A DNA stretch of 21,944 bases from Betaproteobacteria bacterium (GTDB lineage Bacteria > Pseudomonadota > Gammaproteobacteria > Burkholderiales > SG8-41). Under the pieces are notes generated by a model, which saw only the letters and a list, made by a program, of their open reading frames with translations, searched no databases and was not told the origin of the DNA. A program made the position numbers and the translations under genes. Below are positions 13,089-21,787 of the stretch, piece by piece. Location of the stretch: assembly GCA_016177355.1 (NCBI GenBank), contig JACOVL010000011.1, forward strand, positions 1 through 21,944. Direction: 5' to 3'. Every line of letters begins with the position of its first letter. Position 1 is the stretch's first letter.

Positions 13089-16000
13089 ATGAAATCTCCC
13101 TTTTCCCGCAAGATGCTGGTGGCGACGATCGCGGCCTGCGGGCTGGCGGCGGTTCTCCCGCAGCCGGCGCGCGCCGAGCTCGCCGACCTCGCCGACGTGC
13201 CGCTCGCGAACTCGCCGTCGGACGCGGTGCTGCCCAATCTCATGTACATCCTCGACGACTCCGGCAGCATGTCGTGGGACTTCATGCCCGACAACATACA
13301 CTCCGGCCCGGGGGCGGGGCCGGGGGGGACCAGGTTCAACTGCAAGTCCTGCTCGACCTCGTCGGCTTGCTCGACCGCGGCGGTGACGTGCTCCAATTCC
13401 CCCGCGAGCGGAAACGGCAAGTCCACGTTCGGCGAGCCGCCGTATTTCACCGCGCAGTTCAACCAGATCTACTACAACCCCGACATCAGCTACGCCCCCG
13501 GCATAGGCTCGACGGGGTTGAGCCTCGGCGCCTCCACGCCGACGGCCGCGAAAGACGATACCTACCTCAATCCGGGAACGGTGAAGGACCTGACGACCAC
13601 CTACCCGGACATTTATTACTGCAACGACACCGTTACCGCGGGCACGTTTCCTGTCGATCGCACGAATACGGCCAAATGCAGGCGTAACGGCATCAATAAC
13701 GTCGCGGCCGCCCCGAACAACTACTTCCTGTACTGGAAAAACGTCACCACCGGCGGCTCGGACGGAGGCTATCCGAACCACGGGGGCGGCACGGCCGCGA
13801 ACGCTTTCCAGTTCCGGTTCGTGAACAACGGCGGCGCCCCGTACTATTTCAGGATCGCGCCGCACGAATACTGCAGCGACGTCAACCTCGTCAACTGCCA
13901 GCTTGCCACCGCCGCCGGCGCGGCACCCGACGCCGCCAACGTCATCCCGGCGCCGGTCCGGTATTGCAAGACGTCCGCGCTCGCGGCCCAGACCACGGCC
14001 GTGTCCGGCAACACGGCGGGCACGCCGCAATGCCGCAAGAAGTTCGACTCGACCTACCTGTTCCCGCGCTACGGCCGTTTCTTCCGGACGGACATCGCGC
14101 CCGCGACGCTGACCTATCCGTTGAGCCCGACCGCGGTGCGCCCGGATTGCACCACCAGTCCCGGCGTCTCCTGCACCTACGTGGAGGAGCTGCAGAACTT
14201 CGCCAACTGGTACAGCTATTACCGCACCCGCATGATGATGATGAAGTCCGCCACCGGGCGCGCGTTCCTTTCGATTGACGACCGCTACCGCGTCGGCTTC
14301 ATCACCATCAATCCCGGCAGCCCGGTGGTGGCGGCCCGCTACCTGCCGCTCGCCACGTTCAATGCGACGCAGAAGAGCGATTTCTACACCAAGCTCTACG
14401 GGACCGGCTTCAACGGCGGCACGCCGCTGCGCCAGGCGCTGGCCCGCGTCGGCCGGCATTACGCCGGGGTCACCAGCGGCATCAACAGCGGCATGCCGAC
14501 GGACCCGATCACGTACTCCTGCCAGCAGAATTTCTCGCTGCTGACGACCGACGGCTACTACAACGACAGCTCCACCGCCGCCGCGGACACGGGCAGCGGC
14601 ACGGTCGGCAACCAGGACAACTTGAACCAGACGGTAGACCCGAAATTCTCGAGTCGCGCGAGCGGGACCTACGACGGCGCGCTCGCGGGCGCCAGCAACA
14701 CGCTCGCGGACGTCGCGATGTACTACTACAAGACCGACCTGCGCACGACCGGGGCGGCCACCATCACCACCAACAACGTCCCGACCACCGACAAGGACAT
14801 CGCCACCCACCAGCACATGGTGACCTTCACGCTGGGGCTCGGCCTGCAGGGCCTGATGGACTACAGGGCGGACTACGAGTCGAGCCCGGGCGATTTCGCC
14901 AATATCAAGGCCGGCACCACCGGCGCCTGCTCGTGGACGGCCACGAACGCCGCCTGCAACTGGCCGGTGCCCGCGGCCAGCTCCCCGACCTCGCTCGACG
15001 ACCTGTGGCACGCCGCGGTCAACGGGCGGGGGACCTTCTACAGTGCCGCCGACCCGAACACGCTCGCCGACGGCCTCGCCGGCGCGCTCACGGCGCTGAA
15101 GGTGCAGACGGCGGCGGCCTCGGCTTCGGCGACCAGCAGCCCGAACATCACCGAGACCGACAACTTCATCTACAGCTCCACGTTCCGCACCGTGAAGTGG
15201 GACGGCGAGATCGTGGCGCAGCAGATAGACACCACCACCGGCAACGTGCTGCCGGCGATCGTCTGGTCGGCGCAGGCATTGCTGGACGCCAAGGTCGCCC
15301 CCACCTCGGACACCCGGCTGATCCACCGCTTCGATTTCGGCGCGGCGACCAAGCTCAAGGATTTCAACTGGGCCACCCTGTCCGCCATCCCGAGCGGCGG
15401 CATCGCGGCGGAGCAGCCGTACTTCGAGAACAAGTGCACGGCGCTCTCGCAGTGCCCGCTGTTGAACGGCGGCCAGCAGAACTCGGCCAACAACGGCCCG
15501 AACATGGTCGGTTTCCTGCGCGGCCAGACCCAGCTCGAGGGCACGGTCTACCGCGACCGCGAGCACGTGCTGGGCGACCCGGTCAACGCGACGCCCGCGT
15601 TCATGAAGGTCCCGCGCTTCAGCTTCACGGACGCCGTCACCCCGGCCTACGCGAGCTTCAAGACGGCGAACGCCGCGCGCCAGGCGACGCTCTTCATCGC
15701 CGCCAACGACGGCATGCTGCACGCCTTCAACGGCGACACCGGACAGGAGATGTGGGCCTACGTCCCGCGCATCGTGTTCCCGCGGCTGCACAAGCTCGCC
15801 ACCGACAACTGGGATGTCAGGCACGAGTACTTCGTGGACGGCTCGCCCCAGCTCATGGACGTGTTCGACAGCGGCGCCGGCGCCTGGAAGACGATCCTCG
15901 TCGGCGGGCTCGCCAAGGGCGGGCGCGGCTTCTTCGCGCTCGACGTCACCGACCCCGCCAGTCCCAAGGGCCTGTGGGAGATCTGCTCGGACCCCACCCT

Positions 16001-16999
16001 GTGCCTGATCAGCGACCCCGACATCGGTTTCAGCTTCGGCAATCCGGTGATCACCAAGCGCGCGAGCGACGGCCGGTGGGTCGCGCTCGTTACTTCCGGC
16101 ATCAACAACGTCACGCCCGGCACCGGCCGGGGATTCTTCTACGTGCTGGATGCCCTCACCGGCGCGATACTGCGCAAGGTGGACACCGGCGCGGGCGACG
16201 CGACGACGCCGAGCGGCTTCTCCAAGATCAGCGCCTTCGCCAACAGCTTCAACACGGACAACACGGCGACCTTCGTCTACGGCGGCGACCTCCTCGGCAA
16301 CCTCTGGCGCTTCGACATGAGCGTGGACCCGCCCGCCGTGCTCAAGCTCGCCGAGCTGAAGGACGGGTCCGCCCCGCCCAAGCCGCAGTCCATCACGACG
16401 CGGCCGGAGCTCGGCGTGATCAACAGCAACCGGGTCGTTTTCGTCGGCACCGGCCGCTACCTGGGCGAGGACGATCTGGCCGACCCGGCGACGCTCGGCC
16501 TGCAATGGGCCTACACTCAGTCGTTCTACGCGATCAAGGACAAGGGGGTGAGCTACGGGAACTTCCGCGCCTCGAGCCCCGGCCCGGTGCAGCAGACGAT
16601 CATAGAGCAGGCCGGCGGCATCACGCGGACCACCAGCAACAACACGGTGGACTGGAACCTGAAGGACGGCTGGTACGTGGACTTCAACCCGGGCAACGCC
16701 TCCCCCGGCGAGCGCGTCAACCTCGATTCCCAGTTGATCCTGGGCACGTTGGCGGTCGTGACCAACGTCCCCAACAACAACGCCTGCACCGTCGGCGGCG
16801 ACAGCTGGCTCTACCAGCTCGGCTACGACCAGGGCACCTACATCCCTTCCGCCCCCGGGCAGACAGCCGGCAGCAAGTTTACCGGCAAGATCACCGTGGG
16901 CATGGTGGTCGTCCGGCTGCCGAGCGGCGTGTTCAAGGGTGTGGCCACCGGCGCGACCGGGGAGAAGCTGCCGGTCGGCATCAACATCGGCGGCACTGA
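13089..16999 (+). CDS. pilY1: Type IV pilus tip adhesin/assembly protein PilY1, C-terminus altered and no in-frame stop
   Basis: About 1303 residues belong to PilY1, starting at the ATG at 13089, which has AAGGAG upstream. A signal peptide ends at PARA|EL. A von Willebrand A-like MIDAS (ILDDSGSMSWDF, residues 54-65) and a Cys cluster (Cys85, 88, 94, 101) mark the N-terminal part. The C-terminal beta-propeller domain contains FIAANDGMLHAFNGDTGQEM and VYGGDLLGNLWRFD. It works at the pilus tip in adhesion and pilus extension with the minor pilins. PilY1 proteins normally end with a short tail containing a (S)WREL-like motif. Here the sequence breaks off at GINIGGT. The reading frame then continues without a stop to 19133 over antisense shadow sequence. 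A TGA at 16997-16999 is in another frame. A small deletion, indel or assembly error at the 3' end is likely. The end given is the putative original boundary. Confidence 0.87.
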
Positions 17000-17406
17000 T
17001 GCGCCACGCACGCAAGTTCGCGCTGCTCTTCGCCGCCGGCATCTGCGCGGCGGCCGCGCCGTGGCCCGCGCCGGCGCAGCAGAAGCCTCCGGCGGAGAAA
17101 CCCGCGGCGGGGAAGTCCGCGCAGCCGCCCGGCACTTACTACGACCAATACGAGCCGAGCCGGCGCCAGCGGCTGCGCCGCGAAAGCTGCACGCGCAACG
17201 AGGACGAGAGCGGCGCCTTCTGCGTCAAGCGCTGCGACACGGGTTATCGCCTGGTGCCCGGAGCCAACCCGCCGCGCTGCCGCAGCATCAAGCCGCTGCC
17301 GCCCGGCCAGAAACCCGGACCGGTCCGCAAGCAGGTGTCGGAACCCTACAAGCCGCTCGAGCCGCCGCCTCCGGGCAAACAACCACCTCCGGTGTACGAC
17401 AAGTAA
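16999..17406 (+). CDS. Small secreted four-cysteine, proline-rich protein of unknown function
   Basis: I do not recognise this 135-residue protein. It has a clear Sec signal peptide (RHARKFALLFAAGICAAAA, cleaved near PAPAQ). The mature part has a basic region (SRRQRLRRESC), four cysteines (64, 75, 79, 94) that could form two disulfides, and a Pro-rich tail with PPPPGK repeats ending PVYDK. The ATG follows directly on the disrupted pilY1 end (TGATG) and has no clear ribosome binding site. Expression probably depends on the pilin operon, whose last gene this is. Its place suggests a role in pilus function at the envelope, but that is only inference. It ends 5 bp from the convergent ispH stop. 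Confidence 0.7.
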   Translation: MRHARKFALLFAAGICAAAAPWPAPAQQKPPAEKPAAGKSAQPPGTYYDQYEPSRRQRLRRESCTRNEDESGAFCVKRCDTGYRLVPGANPPRCRSIKPLPPGQKPGPVRKQVSEPYKPLEPPPPGKQPPPVYDK

Positions 17407-17411
17407 AGTTG

Positions 17412-18350
17412 TCAGTCGGGGCGCGTTGCCGCGCCGAGCGCGCGCGGCAGCGAGAAGGTGACCCGCTCCTCGATGCCTTCGAGCGGGGTGACGCGTTCGG
17501 CGCCGAGCGTTCTCAGCCGCGCGACCACTTCCTGGACCAGCACTTCGGGGGCGGAGGCACCGGCGGTCACGCCGACCACCCGCCTCGCTGCCACCCATTC
17601 GGGCCTGAGTTCCGAGGCATTGTCCACCATGTAGGCGGCGACCCCCTGGTTCCGGGCCACCTCGCGCAGTCGGTTGGAGTTCGAGCTGTTGGGCGAGCCC
17701 ACCACGATCACCACGTCGCACTGCCGCGCCAGCACCTTGACCGCGTCCTGGCGGTTCTGCGTCGCGTAGCAGATGTCGTCCTTCCTGGGGCCGGCAATAC
17801 CGGGAAAGCGCCGGCGCAGCGCGTCTATGGTCTGTTGCGCGTCGTCCACCGACAGCGTGGTCTGGGTGACGAACGCGAGGTTGTGCTCGTCCCTGACCTT
17901 GAGCCTGGCAATATCCTCCGGCCGCTCCACCAGGTACATGCCCCCTTCGCTCTGGCCCATGGTGCCTTCGACCTCGGGATGGCCGCGGTGGCCGATCATG
18001 ACGATCTCGCGGCCGTGCTCGCGCATCTTCGCCACTTCCGTGTGCACCTTGGTCACCAGCGGGCAGGTCGCGTCGAACACTTTGAGCTTCCGCGCTTCGG
18101 CGTCGCGCCGCACCGCCTGCGACACGCCGTGCGCGCTGAAGATCACGGTCGCGCCCTCCGGCACCGCGGCGAGGTCTTCAACGAACACCGCGCCCTTATC
18201 CTTCAGGTCCTGGACCACGGACTTGTTGTGCACCACCTCGTGGCGCACGTAGATCGGCGCGCCGTGGAGCGCGAGCGCGCGCTCGACGATCTCGATCGCG
18301 CGGTCCACGCCGGCGCAGAAGCCGCGGGGCTTGGCGAGCAGGACTTCCAC
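17412..18350 (-). CDS. ispH: 4-hydroxy-3-methylbut-2-enyl diphosphate reductase IspH
   Basis: This is the last enzyme of the MEP isoprenoid pathway, reducing HMBPP to IPP and DMAPP with a 4Fe-4S cluster in the cytoplasm. With a GTG start at 18350 (MEVLLAKPRGFCAGVDRAIE) the protein has 312 residues. Cluster ligands Cys12, Cys96 (DATCPLV) and Cys194 (DDICYAT) and the proton donor Glu126 (HPEVEGT) sit where E. coli IspH has them. The substrate loop GSPNSSNS is intact. An upstream in-frame TTG at 18365 lies against a TATAAT sequence and is unlikely to be the start. The gene follows lspA in the ribF-ileS-lspA-ispH order but is separated by a repeat element. The fkpB gene often found here is absent. 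Confidence 0.96.
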   Translation of the reverse strand: MEVLLAKPRGFCAGVDRAIEIVERALALHGAPIYVRHEVVHNKSVVQDLKDKGAVFVEDLAAVPEGATVIFSAHGVSQAVRRDAEARKLKVFDATCPLVTKVHTEVAKMREHGREIVMIGHRGHPEVEGTMGQSEGGMYLVERPEDIARLKVRDEHNLAFVTQTTLSVDDAQQTIDALRRRFPGIAGPRKDDICYATQNRQDAVKVLARQCDVVIVVGSPNSSNSNRLREVARNQGVAAYMVDNASELRPEWVAARRVVGVTAGASAPEVLVQEVVARLRTLGAERVTPLEGIEERVTFSLPRALGAATRPD

Positions 18351-18356
18351 GTTGAA

Positions 18357-18362
18357 ATTATA
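18357..18362 (-). promoter_or_regulatory. Candidate -10 element of ispH (leaderless transcript possible)
   Basis: A perfect TATAAT on the minus strand ends six bases before the GTG at 18350. No Shine-Dalgarno sequence lies between, and the -35 region is poor. If active, transcription would begin at or next to the start codon. Confidence 0.4.
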
Positions 18363-18375
18363 CAACGATCAGGGC

Positions 18376-18474
18376 AACCGCCGATGAACGCAGATAAGAT
18401 CAAAAAAACTCTGTGTCCCGTGGCCGTTGGTACTCGATTTTCATCGGCGTTTATCGGCGTTTATCTGCGGCTCA
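18376..18474. repeat. Inverted repeat element built from CGCAGATAAACG units (copy 2)
   Basis: The left arm (18376-18401) and right arm (about 18437-18474) are inverted, imperfect copies. They are made of the same 10-11 bp units (CGCCGATAAA, CGCAGATAA) as the element at 1875-1996, and about 35 bp separates them. The right arm is translated as the last residues of LspA and provides its stop codon. The left arm ends about 14 bp before the ispH -10 sequence. Confidence 0.85.
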
Positions 18475-18938
18475 ATGGTTCGGGTCTTCTGCGGCTGCAG
18501 CGCGTCCCAAACGAGCAGCGCCGCGCCGCAGGTGATGGCGGAATCGGCGACGTTGAACGCCGGCCAGTGCCAGCCGAACGCGTGGACATCGAGAAAGTCC
18601 ACGACCGCGCCGAACAATACGCGATCCACCACGTTGCCGACCGCGCCGGCGAGCACCAGCGCCAGCGCCAGGGAAAACAGCGTCTGGCGCGGATACCGGT
18701 TCAGCAGCCAGACGATCCACGCGGAAGCGGCGATCGCGATCGCGATGAACATCCACCTCTGCCAGCCCGCGGCGTCCGAGAGGAAACTGAAGGCGGCGCC
18801 CGGGTTGTACACCAGCACCAGGTTGAGGAACGGCGTCACCGCGACGGCTTTCCCGGCGGCGAGGCCCTGGACGACGGCGTACTTGGTCATCTGATCGACG
18901 GCTACGATCAGCGCCGAAAGCGAGAGCCACTTCGCCAT
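18441..18938 (-). CDS. lspA: Lipoprotein signal peptidase LspA
   Basis: Inner-membrane aspartyl protease that removes signal peptides from diacylglyceryl-modified prolipoproteins. It has 165 residues and four expected membrane helices. The catalytic aspartates are Asp114 (GAVVDFLDVH) and Asp132 (FNVADSAI), with the conserved GNVVDR and VYNPGAAFSF. The ATG at 18938 is one base after the ileS stop, so the two are translationally coupled. A longer in-frame start at 19112 overlaps ileS and is rejected. The last ten residues (EPQINADKRR) are encoded by the repeat element and do not look like native LspA sequence. They add a basic cytoplasmic tail. Confidence 0.96.
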   Translation of the reverse strand: MAKWLSLSALIVAVDQMTKYAVVQGLAAGKAVAVTPFLNLVLVYNPGAAFSFLSDAAGWQRWMFIAIAIAASAWIVWLLNRYPRQTLFSLALALVLAGAVGNVVDRVLFGAVVDFLDVHAFGWHWPAFNVADSAITCGAALLVWDALQPQKTRTIEPQINADKRR

Positions 18939-18939
18939 G

Positions 18940-21750
18940 TCAGGCGTAGCTCCGCGGCTCGCCGGCGCCGTACAGGTTGGCGACGCAGCGCCCGCACAAG
19001 CCGGGATGCTCGCGGTTCGCGCCGGTGTCGGCGCGGTAGTGCCAGCAGCGTTCGCATTTCCTGTGAGCGCTCGGCTCCACCTCCACACCGAGACCGGCGC
19101 CCTTGCGTTCATGTACCGTGGCGCGCGAAGTGATGAAAACGAATTTCAGGTCATCCCCCGGGCGCATCAAGGATTCGTATGGTTTATCGTCAGCATAAAT
19201 ATCAAGCTCCGCCTGCAAGGAAGAGCCGATAAGGCCCCGTGCCCGCTTTTCCTCGATCTGCTTATTCGCGATCTCCCTTGCCTGACGGATATCTCCCCAG
19301 CTGTCGATCACGGATCGATCCATGCGCGACACCGGGAGCGCGTACCACTCCTCCTCGAAGATGCAGCGCTCTGAATTCCGGTTAAGGACTTCCCAGGCCT
19401 CCTCGGCGGTAAAACTGAGAACGGGCGCCATCAATCGAAGCAGGCAATTGGTGATATGCCACAATGCGTTCTGCGCGGACCGGCGCGATCTGGAATTCTC
19501 CGGGGTGGTGTACAGCCGGTCTTTCAGGATATCGAGGTAAAACCCGCCAAGATCCTCCGAGCAGAAGTTGACGAATCTTTTGACGACCAGATGAAATTCA
19601 TAGCGTTCGTATTCATTCTTCGACTTTTCCTGCAGATCCCGCACGAGTTCCAGGGCATAGCGATCAATCTCCAGCCACTCGTCCACCGGCAGCCGGTGGC
19701 GCGCGAGATCGAAGTCGGCGAGGTTGGCGAGCAGGAAGCGCAACGTGTTGCGGATGCGGCGGTACGACTCGACCACGCGCTTCAGGATCTCCCTGGAGAT
19801 CGACAGCTCGCCCGAGTAATCGGTCGCGGCCACCCACAGCCGCAGGATGTCGGCGCCGAGCTCGTCGGCGACCTCCTGCGGCGCGATGACGTTGCCCTTC
19901 GACTTGCTCATCTTGCGGCCCGAGCCGTCCACCACGAAGCCGTGCGTCAGCAATCCCCGGTACGGCGGCGCGCCGTCCATCATGCAGGCGACGAGGAGCG
20001 AGGAATGGAACCAGCCGCGGTGCTGGTCCGAGCCCTCTAGATAGAGGTCGGCGGGAAAGGCGGACTCGGACCGGTGCGAGCCGCGCAGCACCGTGTGGTG
20101 CGTCGAGCCGGAGTCGAACCAGACGTCGAGCGTGTCCTTCACCTTCTCGTAGCGCGCCGCGTCCGGGCCGAGCAGCTCCCCGGCTTCCAGCGACTGCCAG
20201 GCCTCGATGCCGCCGCTCTCCACGCGCCTGGCGACCTGCTCCAGCAGATCGAGCGCGCGCGGGTGCAGCTCCCCCGTCTCCTTGTGGATGAAGAACGGCA
20301 TCGGCACGCCCCACTGGCGCTGGCGCGACAGCGTCCAGTCCGGGCGGCTGGCGATCATCCCGTGCAGCCGCGCCTGGCCCCAGGCGGGGAAAAACTGCGT
20401 GGCCGCGACGCCACGCAGCGCGGTCGCGCGGAGCCTCTCCGCCGGCTTCGCGCCCTGGTAGCCGGGCACCGCATCCATCCCCGCGAACCATTGCACGGTG
20501 GCGCGCAGGATCACCGGCGTCTTGTGCCGCCAGCAATGCATGTAGCTGTGCACGTGGTCCGCCTTCGCGAACAGCGCGCCGCGTTCCGCCAGCGTCTTCA
20601 CGATCTTCGGGTTGGCCTTCCAGATCATCTCGCCGCCGAACAGCGGCAACGAAGAGATGAATTTCCCGTCGCCCATCACCGGCGTGAGGATGTCCGCATC
20701 CTTCATGCCGTAGCGGCGGCACGACTCGAAGTCCTCGACACCGTACGCCGGCGCCGAATGCACGATCCCGGTGCCGGTGTCGAGCGTCACGTAGTCGCCG
20801 AGATAGACCGGCGCGAGCCGGTCGTAGAAGGGGTGACGGAAGTTGATTCCCTCGAGCGCCGCGCCCTTGCACGTCCCGAGAATCCCGCGCTGCTTGAGGC
20901 CATAGCGATCCAGGCACGCTGTACTCAGATCAGCGGCCAGGATCAACAGTCCGCGCTCGGTCTCGACCAGGTTGTAGACATGCTCAGGATGCGCGTTGAG
21001 CGCCTGGTTGCCGGGCAGCGTCCACGGCGTCGTGGTCCAGATCACCGCCCAGCCCGGCTTGTCGGGGAGTTTCGGCAGTCCGAACGCCTTCGCCACCTTG
21101 TCCGGCTCGGCGAACGGAAAGCCGGCGTCTATCGCGACGTCCTTGCGGTCCTCGTACTCGACCTCGGCTTCCGCCAGCGCCGAGCCGCAGTCGAAGCACC
21201 AGTTGACGGGCTTGAGACCGCGATACACATAGCCCTTTTTCAGCAGCATGCCGAGCGCGCGGATTTCGTCGGCCTCGTTCCGGTAGGCCATCGTGAGGTA
21301 GGCGTGGTCCCAGTCGCCGAGCACGCCGAGCCGCAGGAAGTCCTTCTTCTGCCGCTCGACCTGCTCCGCGGCATAGGCGCGGCACAGGCGCTGGGTCTCC
21401 CTGGCGGGCAGGTTCTTGCCGTGGGCTTTCTCGATCTGCACCTCGATCGGCATGCCGTGGCAGTCCCAGCCGGGAACGTACGGCGCGTCGAACCCCGACA
21501 GGTTCTTGCTCTTGACGATGATGTCCTTGAGGATCTTGTTGACCGCGTGCCCGATGTGGATGTCGCCGTTGGCGTACGGCGGGCCGTCGTGCAGGACGAA
21601 CCGGGGCGCGCTGCGGCGCGCTCTTCGGATGCGCTCGTAGAACTTGCGCTCCTGCCAGCTCGCGAGCATCCGCGGCTCGCGCCTGGCGAGATCGCCCCGC
21701 ATCGGAAACGGCGTGTCGGGCAGGTTGAGGGTTTTCTTGTAGTCAGCCAT
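18940..21750 (-). CDS. ileS: Isoleucyl-tRNA synthetase
   Basis: Class I aminoacyl-tRNA synthetase that charges tRNA-Ile and edits valine. It has 936 residues (E. coli 938). The signature HIGH is at residues 65-68 (NGDIHIGHAVNK) and KMSKS at 613-617 (GRKMSKSKGN). The C-terminus has a zinc site of two CxxC pairs (CERCWHY ... CGRC). It is the IleS1 type of bacteria. The start is the ATG at 21750 (MADYKKTLNLPDTPFPMRG). An in-frame start at 21846 would run into ribF and is rejected. The ATG lies inside a heptamer repeat that leaves no recognisable ribosome binding site. The segment encoding residues about 690-870 (19140-19680) has clearly lower GC than the rest. It lies between ribF and lspA. Confidence 0.97.
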   Translation of the reverse strand: MADYKKTLNLPDTPFPMRGDLARREPRMLASWQERKFYERIRRARRSAPRFVLHDGPPYANGDIHIGHAVNKILKDIIVKSKNLSGFDAPYVPGWDCHGMPIEVQIEKAHGKNLPARETQRLCRAYAAEQVERQKKDFLRLGVLGDWDHAYLTMAYRNEADEIRALGMLLKKGYVYRGLKPVNWCFDCGSALAEAEVEYEDRKDVAIDAGFPFAEPDKVAKAFGLPKLPDKPGWAVIWTTTPWTLPGNQALNAHPEHVYNLVETERGLLILAADLSTACLDRYGLKQRGILGTCKGAALEGINFRHPFYDRLAPVYLGDYVTLDTGTGIVHSAPAYGVEDFESCRRYGMKDADILTPVMGDGKFISSLPLFGGEMIWKANPKIVKTLAERGALFAKADHVHSYMHCWRHKTPVILRATVQWFAGMDAVPGYQGAKPAERLRATALRGVAATQFFPAWGQARLHGMIASRPDWTLSRQRQWGVPMPFFIHKETGELHPRALDLLEQVARRVESGGIEAWQSLEAGELLGPDAARYEKVKDTLDVWFDSGSTHHTVLRGSHRSESAFPADLYLEGSDQHRGWFHSSLLVACMMDGAPPYRGLLTHGFVVDGSGRKMSKSKGNVIAPQEVADELGADILRLWVAATDYSGELSISREILKRVVESYRRIRNTLRFLLANLADFDLARHRLPVDEWLEIDRYALELVRDLQEKSKNEYERYEFHLVVKRFVNFCSEDLGGFYLDILKDRLYTTPENSRSRRSAQNALWHITNCLLRLMAPVLSFTAEEAWEVLNRNSERCIFEEEWYALPVSRMDRSVIDSWGDIRQAREIANKQIEEKRARGLIGSSLQAELDIYADDKPYESLMRPGDDLKFVFITSRATVHERKGAGLGVEVEPSAHRKCERCWHYRADTGANREHPGLCGRCVANLYGAGEPRSYA

Positions 21751-21777
21751 CAGCATTCGGCTGTCAGCTATCAGCCA
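21743..21777. repeat. Five-copy heptamer repeat spanning the ileS start
   Basis: Five 7-bp units follow each other without gaps. On the plus strand they are TCAGCCA, TCAGCAT, TCGGCTG, TCAGCTA and TCAGCCA. On the minus strand the consensus is near TAGCTGA. The fourth unit counted from ribF contains the ileS ATG, and the fifth encodes residues 2 and 3. The repeat fills most of the ribF-ileS gap. Confidence 0.8.
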
Positions 21778-21787
21778 ACAGCAAGTT

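Noticed and set aside
13074..17135. 1353-residue open frame antisense to pilY1
   Set aside because: It mirrors pilY1 codon structure in a GC-rich gene, has no recognisable domain and no ribosome binding site.
17398..17413. Small hairpin GACAA/TTGTC between the convergent stops of the secreted protein and ispH
   Set aside because: The stem is only five base pairs with no T-run, too weak to call a terminator.
16998..19133. Continuation of the PilY1 reading frame to make a 2026-residue protein
   Set aside because: Past 16998 the translation is Ala/Arg-rich and lies over the small secreted protein, ispH, lspA and the end of ileS in other frames. It is a high-GC shadow, not a domain.
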